Below are positions 39,548 to 47,313 of a stretch of 55,091 bases of DNA, in pieces. The DNA comes from an uncultured Pelagibacteraceae bacterium. Lineage in GTDB: Bacteria > Pseudomonadota > Alphaproteobacteria > Pelagibacterales > Pelagibacteraceae. The stretch's first letter is position 1, and each line of letters starts with the position of its first letter. The DNA lies in contig CACNFY010000008.1 of NCBI GenBank assembly GCA_902619925.1, forward strand, positions 1 to 55,091, given 5' to 3'. Below the pieces are notes generated by a model, which made no database searches, had not been told where the DNA came from, and saw only the letters and a program-made list of their open reading frames with translations. A program made the position numbers and the translations under genes.

Positions 39548-40315
39548 ATGTATTTAAAAAAATATAACTTAAAAAATAAAGTTGCATTAGTAAGTGGAGC
39601 AGGCAAAGGTCTTGGTAAGGCTTGTGCAATTGCATTAGCAGAGGCAGGTGCTAATTTAGTAATAATAAGCCGGACTCAGAAAGATTTAAATCAAGTCTCA
39701 AAAATTATAAAAAAATTTAAAGTTAAATGTAAAAGTTATCTTTGTGATGTAACTGATTATGATCAAATTAAATCTATTATTGATAAAATTCCAAGGATTG
39801 ATGTATTGATTAACAATGCGGGGACTAATTTTCCTGAGCATTTTACAAAAGTTAAAAGATCAAACATGGAATACATGGTTAAAATAAATAATGTAGCAGC
39901 TTTTAACCTCGCCCAGTTATGTACTTTAAAAATGTTGAAAACAAAAAACAGAAAAAAGGTAGGCGGGTCGATTGTAAATATGTCATCTCAAATGGGTCAT
40001 GTTGGAGGACCTATCAGAAGTGTTTATAATATGAATAAACATGGTTTAGAGGGGCTAACTAAAGGTATGGCAATTGATTTAGCGAAATATAATATTAGAG
40101 TTAATACAGTGTGCCCAACTTTTGTTGTAACACCTTTAACTTCAAAATTTTTAAAGAATAAGAAATTTAAAAAAGAAACTTTGAATAATATTCCTTTAGG
40201 TAGATTTGCGGAAATGTCAGAAATTGCATCAACAGTAGTTTTCCTTGCCTCTGACGCAGCATCAATGATTACAGGAACTTCATTGTTAGTAGATGGTGGA
40301 TGGACAGCAAAATAA
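39548..40315 (+). CDS. Short-chain dehydrogenase/reductase
   Basis: NAD(P)-dependent oxidoreductase of 255 residues. The cofactor motif SGAGKGLG is at residues 17-24, NNAG lies near residue 89, and the catalytic Ser (NMSSQMG) and YxxxK (YNMNK) are all present. The C-terminus SLLVDGGWTA is typical of classical SDRs such as gluconate 5-dehydrogenase or 3-oxoacyl-ACP reductase. The substrate is not certain. Its end overlaps the M23 peptidase gene by 16 bases. Confidence 0.9.
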   Translation: MYLKKYNLKNKVALVSGAGKGLGKACAIALAEAGANLVIISRTQKDLNQVSKIIKKFKVKCKSYLCDVTDYDQIKSIIDKIPRIDVLINNAGTNFPEHFTKVKRSNMEYMVKINNVAAFNLAQLCTLKMLKTKNRKKVGGSIVNMSSQMGHVGGPIRSVYNMNKHGLEGLTKGMAIDLAKYNIRVNTVCPTFVVTPLTSKFLKNKKFKKETLNNIPLGRFAEMSEIASTVVFLASDAASMITGTSLLVDGGWTAK

Positions 40316-41097
40316 TAAAATACTTATTTGTTTCTATTTTTATTTTCTCAAAATCATTAGCAATTGAGTTTAATGGTAAGTTTATGCAAGGGCATTTTAT
40401 TGTAGGACAAACGGAAACTAATTCAAAAATATACATTGATAAAAAAGAGGTAAAGGTTTCAAAAGATGGTTTTTTTGTATTTGGCATTGATAGAGACAGA
40501 AAATTTGATTTAGTAGTCACAAAAATATTGAATGGAAAAACAGAAAAAATTACAAAAAAAATTTATAAAAGAAAATATCAAATTCAGAGAATAGATGGTT
40601 TAGATGAAAAAAAAGTAACACCTCCAGAAGAGGTTTATAATAGAATTAAAGAAGAAAATAACAGAATTGGAAAAGCAAGAGCTATTAATTCTGATCTAAT
40701 TTTTTTCAAAAACCAATTTATAATGCCCGTAAAGGGAATTGTTACAGGAGTTTATGGAAGTCAAAGAATATTAAATGGAAAACCAAAATGGCCTCATTAC
40801 GGAATTGATATTGCTGCAAAAAAAGGGACAAATATTAAGTCATCAGGTTCGGGCATAGTTACCATGGCTGAAGATGATTTGTATTACACGGGTGGAACAA
40901 TAATCATGGATCATGGTCATGGAATTTCTACAATATATTCTCATCTTGAAAAGGTAATGGTTAATGTTGGAGATGAAATTAAACAAGGAGAGGTAATTGG
41001 AACAGTTGGCTCAACTGGAAGATCAACTGGACCTCACTTAGATTTTAGAGTGAATTGGTTTCAAACAAGACTAGATCCAATGACTATTCTCAACTAA
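40300..41097 (+). CDS. M23-family (LytM) peptidase-like exported protein with altered zinc motif
   Basis: 265-residue protein with a signal peptide or anchor (residues 5-21) and a C-terminal M23 domain (about 140-262), probably acting on peptidoglycan. The first motif HYGID gives His166 and Asp170, and the central His215 lies in YSHLEK. The last motif, normally HxH, reads GPHLDF: His246 is kept but the zinc-ligand His is Asp248. Asp can bind zinc, so it may be active, or it may be a regulator. The start overlaps the SDR gene by 16 bases. Confidence 0.88.
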   Translation: MDSKIIKYLFVSIFIFSKSLAIEFNGKFMQGHFIVGQTETNSKIYIDKKEVKVSKDGFFVFGIDRDRKFDLVVTKILNGKTEKITKKIYKRKYQIQRIDGLDEKKVTPPEEVYNRIKEENNRIGKARAINSDLIFFKNQFIMPVKGIVTGVYGSQRILNGKPKWPHYGIDIAAKKGTNIKSSGSGIVTMAEDDLYYTGGTIIMDHGHGISTIYSHLEKVMVNVGDEIKQGEVIGTVGSTGRSTGPHLDFRVNWFQTRLDPMTILN

Positions 41098-41144
41098 TTA
41101 ACCGCATAGAATAAGTAATAATAAAATGATATTTCTAAAAAATC

Positions 41145-41264
41145 ATGCTTAAAAAAAAAATTAAAAAGTATTTATTAATCGGAGGATTTTCGTTCTTTTT
41201 TATAAAAGGAATAATTTGGTTGATAATAATTGCGGGTGCTTTTTTCGGAATAGGTAAATTATAG
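41145..41264 (+). CDS. Very small single-span membrane protein, unknown
   Basis: 39-residue protein with a Lys-rich start (MLKKKIKKY) and one or two hydrophobic stretches (residues 9-19 and 22-36). Its stop codon is followed after 8 bases by the next gene. No strong ribosome-binding site is visible. It is plausible because it fills the gap between two plus-strand genes, but the evidence is thin and I recognise no family. Confidence 0.5.
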   Translation: MLKKKIKKYLLIGGFSFFFIKGIIWLIIIAGAFFGIGKL

Positions 41265-41272
41265 GAGGAGAA

Positions 41273-41575
41273 ATGTTCGTTGCAATGAATAGATTTAAAA
41301 TAGTAAAAGGTAAAGAAACTGAATTTGAAAATGTCTGGAAAAATAGGGACTCGTTTTTAGAAAATGTACCAGGATTTAAAAATTTCAATTTGATAAAAGG
41401 TGAAGCAAAAGAAGATCATACACTCTATGCTTCACATAGCATTTGGGACACAAAGGAAGACTTTCTAAATTGGACAAAGTCAGAGTCTTTTAGACTAGCT
41501 CATAAGAATGCAGGCCAGCATAAAGACTTGTATATTGGAACTCCAAATTTTGAGGGTTTTGAAAAAGTTTTGTAA
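41273..41575 (+). CDS. Antibiotic-biosynthesis-monooxygenase (ABM) domain protein, HmoA-like
   Basis: Small ferredoxin-like-fold protein of 100 residues. The pattern MFVAMNRFKIVKGKETEFE, then NVPGFKNFNLIKG and LYASHSIWDTKEDF, matches the ABM superfamily branch that includes heme-degrading monooxygenases (IsdG/HmoA). A His lies in YASHS. Heme binding is inference. A strong AGGAGG sits 5 bases before the ATG, the best ribosome-binding site in this area. It converges on the iron superoxide dismutase gene with 1 base between them. Confidence 0.85.
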   Translation: MFVAMNRFKIVKGKETEFENVWKNRDSFLENVPGFKNFNLIKGEAKEDHTLYASHSIWDTKEDFLNWTKSESFRLAHKNAGQHKDLYIGTPNFEGFEKVL

Positions 41576-41576
41576 A

Positions 41577-42170
41577 TTAATCTAATTGAGACTCAACAAA
41601 TTCCCAATTAACTAGTTTTTCAAAGAAGTTTTCTAGATATTCAGGTCTTCTATTTCTGTAATCTACATAATAAGAATGTTCCCAAACATCACATCCTAAT
41701 ATTGGTTTCATGTTGTGTATTAAAGGATTTTCTGCATTTGGTGTTTTGCTTACAACTAATTTTCCATTGCTTATCGATAACCAGCACCAACCTGATCCAA
41801 ATTGAGTAATTCCTGCCTGAATAAATTGTTTTTTAAATTCCTCAACACTTCCTAAATCAGACTTTATTCGATCCTCTAATTTTTTTGGCATGGATCCTCC
41901 CCCGTTTGGCTTCATGCATTTCCAAAACAATTCATGATTCCAGTGTTGGCTTGCATTATTAAAAATACCTGCTTTTGATTTATCTTTTGAAGAATTATGA
42001 ACAATTTCCTCTAACGACATCCCAGCCATATCAGTATCTTTAATAAAATTGTTTAAATTTGTAATGTAAGTTTGATGATGTTTTCCGTGATGAAGATCTA
42101 AAGTTTCTTCTGACATTATAGGCGCTAAAGCATTTTTAGCATAATCAAGTTTTGGAAGCTCAAAAGTCAT
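41577..42170 (-). CDS. sodB: Superoxide dismutase, iron type
   Basis: Converts superoxide to oxygen and hydrogen peroxide in the cytoplasm. The 197-residue protein has metal ligands in LDLHHGKHHQTY, in SQHWNHELFW, and in GCDVWEHSYYVDYRN. The Gln in ASQHWNH sits where iron enzymes have theirs, and FGSGWCWL lacks the Gln expected there for the manganese type, so iron is favoured. It is a single gene with its own gap upstream. Confidence 0.93.
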   Translation of the reverse strand: MTFELPKLDYAKNALAPIMSEETLDLHHGKHHQTYITNLNNFIKDTDMAGMSLEEIVHNSSKDKSKAGIFNNASQHWNHELFWKCMKPNGGGSMPKKLEDRIKSDLGSVEEFKKQFIQAGITQFGSGWCWLSISNGKLVVSKTPNAENPLIHNMKPILGCDVWEHSYYVDYRNRRPEYLENFFEKLVNWEFVESQLD

Positions 42171-42214
42171 ATTGTTTTATATCTTAATTAACAATCATTT
42201 ATCAAGTAGTAATA

Positions 42215-42403
42215 TTAATTATTATTTATAGAATTTTCCTCTCTCATTAATATTGGTCTACCATCGTGAGCTGTGTTTAAAGGTATAATTTTTCCTTTGT
42301 ACTTAGCACATAAAGTTGGTGCACTTCTAACTTCTTTTCCTAAATTTACCTCTAAATCTACAATTACTAATTTAGCTTCATCTAATTCTTTTAATACTTT
42401 CAT
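42215..42403 (-). CDS. Small conserved-looking protein, unknown
   Basis: 62-residue protein with an even mix of residue types, no signal peptide and no membrane segment. It starts at an ATG with a strong AGGAG about 8 bases upstream, which supports a real gene. The core SAPTLCAKYKGKIIPLNTAHDG looks like part of a compact fold, with a single Cys at residue 32. I do not recognise a family. It is divergent from the DoxX gene and follows a gap after sodB on the same strand side. Confidence 0.65.
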   Translation of the reverse strand: MKVLKELDEAKLVIVDLEVNLGKEVRSAPTLCAKYKGKIIPLNTAHDGRPILMREENSINNN

Positions 42404-42456
42404 TTTAAATCTCCTATAATTAAATTTAACATATCAAAATCTAAATTTATCTAAAT

Positions 42457-42468
42457 GAGACAAATCAT
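42457..42468. promoter_or_regulatory. Shared 12-base motif, copy 2
   Basis: Second exact copy of GAGACAAATCAT, 37 bases before the DoxX start codon and in a divergent gap, as for the copy at 37327-37338. The flanking bases are not conserved beyond A/T richness, which makes the shared core stand out. Confidence 0.3.
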
Positions 42469-42505
42469 ATCTTGAAAAATTTTAAATAATAATAATTTAT
42501 AGATT

Positions 42506-42925
42506 ATGGGATATTTTGAAAAAGTGAGTAAAACTTTACCTGAATTTCAAGGTTCTAACTGGCTACTAAGAATACCGTTTGCAATTGTTTTTATACAACA
42601 GGGTTTAAGTAAATTACCATTGAATATTGAAGATGCTGAAGGATTTAATTTACCAATGTCAGTGTGGTTTTTTGTTGCGTACGGTGAAATATTTGCGGGG
42701 ATAGGTTTAATAATCGGTGGATTATTAAGAATAAAATTTTTATGGCCTTGGATAGGAGATTTAATAACTAGATTTTCAGGAATTGTAATTGCTGGAATAA
42801 TGACAGGCGTTATTTTAATATTAGAGCCACCAAGTATCCAATATGTATTACTTCATGATAGTTTTCACGTTATTTTATATGTAGGAGGATTATTTTTTGC
42901 TTTACGTGGTAATAGAGTAAAATAA
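42506..42925 (+). CDS. DoxX-family membrane protein
   Basis: 139-residue membrane protein with four hydrophobic segments. The first, FAIVFIQQGLSKLP, ends in the Gly-x-x-K pattern usual for DoxX proteins. AYGEIFAGIGLIIGGLLRI and HVILYVGGLFFALRG follow. DoxX relatives act in redox or thiosulfate metabolism, but the general family role is unsettled. It ends 15 bases from the convergent renalase-like gene. Confidence 0.8.
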   Translation: MGYFEKVSKTLPEFQGSNWLLRIPFAIVFIQQGLSKLPLNIEDAEGFNLPMSVWFFVAYGEIFAGIGLIIGGLLRIKFLWPWIGDLITRFSGIVIAGIMTGVILILEPPSIQYVLLHDSFHVILYVGGLFFALRGNRVK

Positions 42926-42940
42926 TATTATTAAAACTCA

Positions 42941-43918
42941 TTAAGCCGTTTTGTTAATTTTTTTAAATAAGTCTCTTGCACTTAACCATCCGTTTTCTAA
43001 TCTTGGTCCGCCAAACCAATCTGCACAGATACCTAAGCCAATTTTTTTGTCCCAATAACTATAACTTTTTAGTGGTAATGAGCTTGAAGAATATTTCCAA
43101 CCATGAATATGGGTAAAATATATTTTTTTGATTTTAACTTTCGTGAGATTTTTGAATTTATTTATTAATACATGTGTATAATATTTTTTATTTTTTTTAT
43201 ATTTATTTATATGTAATTTGCCATAATTAAATGTACTTTGTAAAACCCAGAGATCTTTATTAAATTTAAATCTTTTTTTTGAATTCTCATTTGACACCCA
43301 ACCCAAAATACTGTCATTTGTAAAAAAGCTGCTTAATTTGTTATTTGTTTTATTAGTAATAACAAGCACAGTAATTGCTGAATTCATTTTTACCTTATTT
43401 TGAAATAGATTTTTTTTAACAAATTTTGATAAAAGTTTTTTTGATTGCGGAAAAGGAACAGTAACAATTAAGTTTTTAGTAGTAATCTTTTGATTATTAG
43501 TAAAAAATAAATTCCAAAACTTTTTTTCCCTTTTTATATTAAATAACTCGTACTTTAGGTCATATTTAATATTTTTTAATAAAAATTTGCTTATTGAATT
43601 ATTTCCCTTATAGCCAATTAGTTTAATATGTTTTTTGTTTTCTTTTACTTTATTATTTATAAAAGAATGCTTACCCTTCCATTGTTTTAATATTCTTTTT
43701 TTAATTAATAATTTAGTAAAGTTTTTAAATTCTTTTGTTTTTGGTGAAATATATTGAAGACCGTGATCAAAACCTATTTTTCCTTTAAATCTTTTATATG
43801 AGCTTCTACCTCCTAAACCATTGGCTTTATCAAAAACTTTTATTGTATGTCTCTTTGATAGATAATTTGCAATTGTGGATCCTGATATTCCAGAGCCAAT
43901 TACACAGTAGTCTAGCAC
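42941..43918 (-). CDS. Renalase-like FAD-dependent oxidoreductase
   Basis: Flavoprotein of 325 residues. The FAD dinucleotide-binding motif CVIGSGISGSTIA begins at residue 5. FDKANGLGGRSS and GFDHGLQYIS follow, the pattern of renalase and amine-oxidase-like proteins. The C-terminal FAD contact GICADWFGGPRLENGWLSA is clear. The middle is Lys-rich and diverged. It is the last gene of a minus-strand run that begins with the Anbu protease. The substrate is unknown. Confidence 0.82.
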   Translation of the reverse strand: MLDYCVIGSGISGSTIANYLSKRHTIKVFDKANGLGGRSSYKRFKGKIGFDHGLQYISPKTKEFKNFTKLLIKKRILKQWKGKHSFINNKVKENKKHIKLIGYKGNNSISKFLLKNIKYDLKYELFNIKREKKFWNLFFTNNQKITTKNLIVTVPFPQSKKLLSKFVKKNLFQNKVKMNSAITVLVITNKTNNKLSSFFTNDSILGWVSNENSKKRFKFNKDLWVLQSTFNYGKLHINKYKKNKKYYTHVLINKFKNLTKVKIKKIYFTHIHGWKYSSSSLPLKSYSYWDKKIGLGICADWFGGPRLENGWLSARDLFKKINKTA

Positions 43919-43927
43919 AAATGATAT

Positions 43928-44425
43928 TTATAATTTTGTTATTTTTGCTACCATTCCAGATTGATAGTGACCTGGGACATTGCATGCAGCCTCTAAGCTT
44001 GCGTCTGTACTAAATTTCCAAATTAATTCACCAATGTTATTTGGTTCTAAAAGAACACTATTTGAATGTGAATGAGCCATTGAATGATCTGATTTAGCTG
44101 CCTCTTTCATTTTTTTCATATCTATTCTGTCTCCAAGAAGAATTTCCATTGCAACCATTTTTAACATTTCTGGCTGGTGTTTTATATGCATCTCCTTAGT
44201 GGCAATATTAAATTCGTGTACTAGTTCTCCCATGTTTTTAACTACAAACTTTACGGTTTCACCTTTTTTAATATCTATTTGATTTGGTTCATAATAATTA
44301 TCAAACATTTTTATTTCTATGGTTCTATCCACTTCATTTAATTGACCGGGCTCTCCGATCATTTTCATAGAACCTGCTAATGAAATATTTGGAAGAAGTA
44401 ATAATAGTAATAATATTTTTTTCAT
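43928..44425 (-). CDS. Periplasmic type I copper protein (cupredoxin)
   Basis: 165-residue exported protein with a signal peptide (residues 1-17, cleavage after SLA). The copper ligands are in the expected order: His70 in GELVHEFNI, Cys148 in AACNVPG, His153 in PGHYQSG and Met158. A His/Met-rich insert (residues about 100-121, SDHSMAHSHS) may bind more metal. It probably carries electrons or handles copper. It lies 9 bases before the renalase-like gene and 8 bases after a secreted unknown. Confidence 0.87.
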   Translation of the reverse strand: MKKILLLLLLLPNISLAGSMKMIGEPGQLNEVDRTIEIKMFDNYYEPNQIDIKKGETVKFVVKNMGELVHEFNIATKEMHIKHQPEMLKMVAMEILLGDRIDMKKMKEAAKSDHSMAHSHSNSVLLEPNNIGELIWKFSTDASLEAACNVPGHYQSGMVAKITKL

Positions 44426-44433
44426 TTATTTAA

Positions 44434-45033
44434 TTAATTTGTTTTTATTTTTCTTATTTTTAGATCAGTCATAGCTCTACCTTTACAGAACTTATAATCA
44501 TTGTCACCATATTTTTGTCCTGTTGCTGCGTCAAATAATTTCCAGTTAAATTTTACACAATCTTTAGGCTTTTTTCCTAGTTGCAATATTTTTAACTCTA
44601 CTGTTCGTGATCTCCCACCGTCAGTGACTGAAAAAGTTCTAATTTCATTTTTTTTCCAAAAACCTAAAGGAAATTTGCATCCATTTTTAATATATTTAGT
44701 CCCAGATCTTCTTTGATCATATACTCTTCCCATGCACTGACCATCGTTTGTTATTGTAAAATATTGAGTTTTTCTAACTCTACCCTCCCTATTTTTTTGT
44801 GTTCTTTTATAAACCTTTATAATCTCCTCAGAGCCTGGAGCTCTCCAATCAAGAGGGCCAACAATCTTTTTTCTTTTTTTTTTACCAAAAACTTTATCTG
44901 CAGGAGTGAATTTAATATCTATATCATCTCTAATTTCCCCTCCTGTAAACAGTTCTAGAGGTATAAACCTTTCATTGGCAAAAGATAATTGTGAAAAAGA
45001 AAATATAAATAAAACAATTAATAATTTTTTCAT
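44434..45033 (-). CDS. Exported four-cysteine protein, unknown
   Basis: 199-residue protein from the ATG at 45033, with a signal peptide (MKKLLIVLFIFSFSQLSFA). The mature part is basic and holds four Cys (in GQCMG, NGCKF, KDCVK and KFCKG), which suggests two disulfides in the periplasm. Its ATG overlaps the Anbu stop codon (ATGA), so the two are translationally coupled. The frame extends five codons further up, but the coupled ATG fits the signal peptide better. I do not recognise the family. Confidence 0.78.
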   Translation of the reverse strand: MKKLLIVLFIFSFSQLSFANERFIPLELFTGGEIRDDIDIKFTPADKVFGKKKRKKIVGPLDWRAPGSEEIIKVYKRTQKNREGRVRKTQYFTITNDGQCMGRVYDQRRSGTKYIKNGCKFPLGFWKKNEIRTFSVTDGGRSRTVELKILQLGKKPKDCVKFNWKLFDAATGQKYGDNDYKFCKGRAMTDLKIRKIKTN

Positions 45034-45761
45034 TGTGATTTTTCCCAATCAAATCTAGGAAAGGAGTTAAATACTTTAAGAATTCCTTCAGACCATTCTT
45101 TTGAAACTTTTGAAAACTCTTCATCACTCAAATTTAAACATTTTTGAGATGTAATTTTTAGTTCATCTTTTTTATAAACTACAAAATCAATTGGTGGTCC
45201 GACAGTTAAATCACTCTTTAAAGTTGAGTCCATTGAAATAAGCGCACATCTTGATGCATCTCCAATTGATACCGTAGGAGTTATAACTCTATCTAAAATT
45301 GGCTTTCCATATTTAACTTCACCAATGACCAAATAAGGTTTACTGTCAGCTGGTCTGATATAATTTCCTTGTGGGTAAACTAAAAAAAGTTCCATAGGTT
45401 TTCCTTTGATTTGTCCTCCAACAATAAAAGTAGATCCAAGTAAAACTGTATCTGTATTAATACCTTTTGGTGCAGAATGTTTAATATTAAGTTTGCCAAC
45501 ATACGATGCTACTTGGTCAAAATCTTCACATGTGTTTAAATTTTTCTTACCAGAATTATCATTTAAATCTTTTTCCAATGATTTGAAAACTGCTTGTGAG
45601 GTACCGAGATTTCCCGATGTTACCACAATTATTGTCCTATCCCCTACATCGTGAGTAAACATTTTTGAATAAATATTTACGTTGTCTAATCCAGCGTTTG
45701 TTCTTGAATCTGAAGCAACTACAATACCATCCTGGGTTTTAATTCCTATACAATAAGTCAT
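45030..45761 (-). CDS. Anbu-type proteasome-related peptidase
   Basis: Ntn-hydrolase related to 20S proteasome beta subunits (Anbu, ancestral beta subunit), 243 residues. The start MTYCIGIKTQDGIVVASDSRTNAG exposes Thr2 as the likely N-terminal nucleophile after Met removal. Asp18 and Lys33 stand in the catalytic positions. Known Anbu proteins assemble into large open rings. Elsewhere anbu clusters with genes for a circularly permuted ATP-grasp protein, an alpha-E protein and a transglutaminase; here only the ATP-grasp gene is near, divergent at 45868. Confidence 0.9.
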   Translation of the reverse strand: MTYCIGIKTQDGIVVASDSRTNAGLDNVNIYSKMFTHDVGDRTIIVVTSGNLGTSQAVFKSLEKDLNDNSGKKNLNTCEDFDQVASYVGKLNIKHSAPKGINTDTVLLGSTFIVGGQIKGKPMELFLVYPQGNYIRPADSKPYLVIGEVKYGKPILDRVITPTVSIGDASRCALISMDSTLKSDLTVGPPIDFVVYKKDELKITSQKCLNLSDEEFSKVSKEWSEGILKVFNSFPRFDWEKSQ

Positions 45762-45867
45762 AAAAGTTAATAAATAATTTACTAAATAACATATATTTTA
45801 TTTTTAGCATATCAGCTATATTAATTCTGCAATTGAATAAATGTTATAACTAATAAACACTAGAAAT

Positions 45868-47313
45868 ATGGTAACAAAACTATGGAAAAATTACGATGCT
45901 AGCTCAGCTTACGACGGCTATTTTACTGAAGACAACAGACTTAGAAAGCATGCATTAATTATATCAGGTATTCTAGAAAGACATGGTAAAAAAAAACTTC
46001 AGGAGATTGAAAAAAATTGCCAAAGTACCATTAGTTCTAGAGGAATTAATTTTAGGGTTTATGCCGCAAACAACAGAGCAGAGAAAAAGAAATGGCCACT
46101 AGATATTATTCCTAGAATAATACCTAAAGCTCAATGGAATAAAGTATCTAAAGGTTTAAAACAAAGAGTTAAGGCATTAAATTTATTTATTGATGATGTT
46201 TACAATCAAAAAAAAATTTTTAAGGACAATGTAATACCAAAAGAAATAATTTTTAAATCTCCTTACTATGTGAAAGAGTGTGAAGGATTTTCGCCAAAAT
46301 ATAAAGCATGGTCAAACATATCTGGAGTTGATTTAATAAGAAATAAAAGTGGAGAATATTTAGTTTTAGAGGATAATCTAAGAGTTCCATCTGGCGTATC
46401 GTACATGTTAGAGAACAGAATGGTAATGAGAGACGTATTCCCTGAATTATTTACAAGATATAAAGTTGCTGAAATTCATCAATACACAAACAAACTTTAT
46501 AATTGTATGATTGAATGCATACCCAAAAAAAAAGCTAATCCGCACATGGTTGTTCTCACACCAGGTATATATAATTCTGCTTACTTCGAACATTCATTTT
46601 TAGCAGAGCAAATGGGTATAGCCTTAGTTGAAGGGAAAGATCTATTTGTTGAAAATGATAATGTTTATATGAAGACCGTAAAAGGACCATTGAAAGTAGA
46701 TTGTATATATAGAAGATTAGATGATAATTTTTTAGATCCAAAAGCTTTTTTCAAAGGATCCTTAATTGGTGTGCCAGGTTTATTCAAAAGTTGGAGAAAA
46801 GGAAACGTAGGAATTTTAAATGCTATAGGAACTGGAATTGCAGATGATAAAGTTGTTTACTCGTATGTAAATAAGATGATTGTATATTATTTAGGAGAAC
46901 AGCCAGTCTTAAATCAAGTTGAGACATACTTGTGTCATGATGAAATACAAAAAGACTATGTTATAGAAAATATATCTAAGCTTGTAGTCAAACCTGCCAA
47001 TGCATCAGGTGGTTATGGTATAATGATAGGACCAAAAGCTCCAAAAGAAGAACGAGAAGAAGTGATTAAAAAAATTAAAAAAAATCCTAGAGAATATATT
47101 GCTCAACCACTTGAAACTTTGTCTACCGCACCCACTATCACAAAAGATGATATTGAACCACGACATTTAGATTTAAGACCTTTTATATTAAGTGGGAAAT
47201 CCACTTATGTAACAACTGGTGGATTAACAAGAGTTGCGTTAAGGAAAGGTAGTACAATTGTAAATAGTTCTCAAGGTGGTGGGTCTAAAGATACTATGGT
47301 TGTTGATATATAA
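45868..47313 (+). CDS. Circularly permuted ATP-grasp type 2 protein (COG2308-like)
   Basis: 481-residue cytoplasmic protein of the circularly permuted ATP-grasp group, predicted to join a carboxylate to an amine with ATP. Visible family pieces are EDNLRVPSGVSYMLENR, then VKPANASGGYGIMIGP (nucleotide-binding) and LRPFILSG. The end, NSSQGGGSKDTMVV, is typical. It is divergent from Anbu across a 106-base gap and converges end to end with the MFS gene (no spacer). The expected alpha-E and transglutaminase partners are not in the window. Confidence 0.88.
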   Translation: MVTKLWKNYDASSAYDGYFTEDNRLRKHALIISGILERHGKKKLQEIEKNCQSTISSRGINFRVYAANNRAEKKKWPLDIIPRIIPKAQWNKVSKGLKQRVKALNLFIDDVYNQKKIFKDNVIPKEIIFKSPYYVKECEGFSPKYKAWSNISGVDLIRNKSGEYLVLEDNLRVPSGVSYMLENRMVMRDVFPELFTRYKVAEIHQYTNKLYNCMIECIPKKKANPHMVVLTPGIYNSAYFEHSFLAEQMGIALVEGKDLFVENDNVYMKTVKGPLKVDCIYRRLDDNFLDPKAFFKGSLIGVPGLFKSWRKGNVGILNAIGTGIADDKVVYSYVNKMIVYYLGEQPVLNQVETYLCHDEIQKDYVIENISKLVVKPANASGGYGIMIGPKAPKEEREEVIKKIKKNPREYIAQPLETLSTAPTITKDDIEPRHLDLRPFILSGKSTYVTTGGLTRVALRKGSTIVNSSQGGGSKDTMVVDI

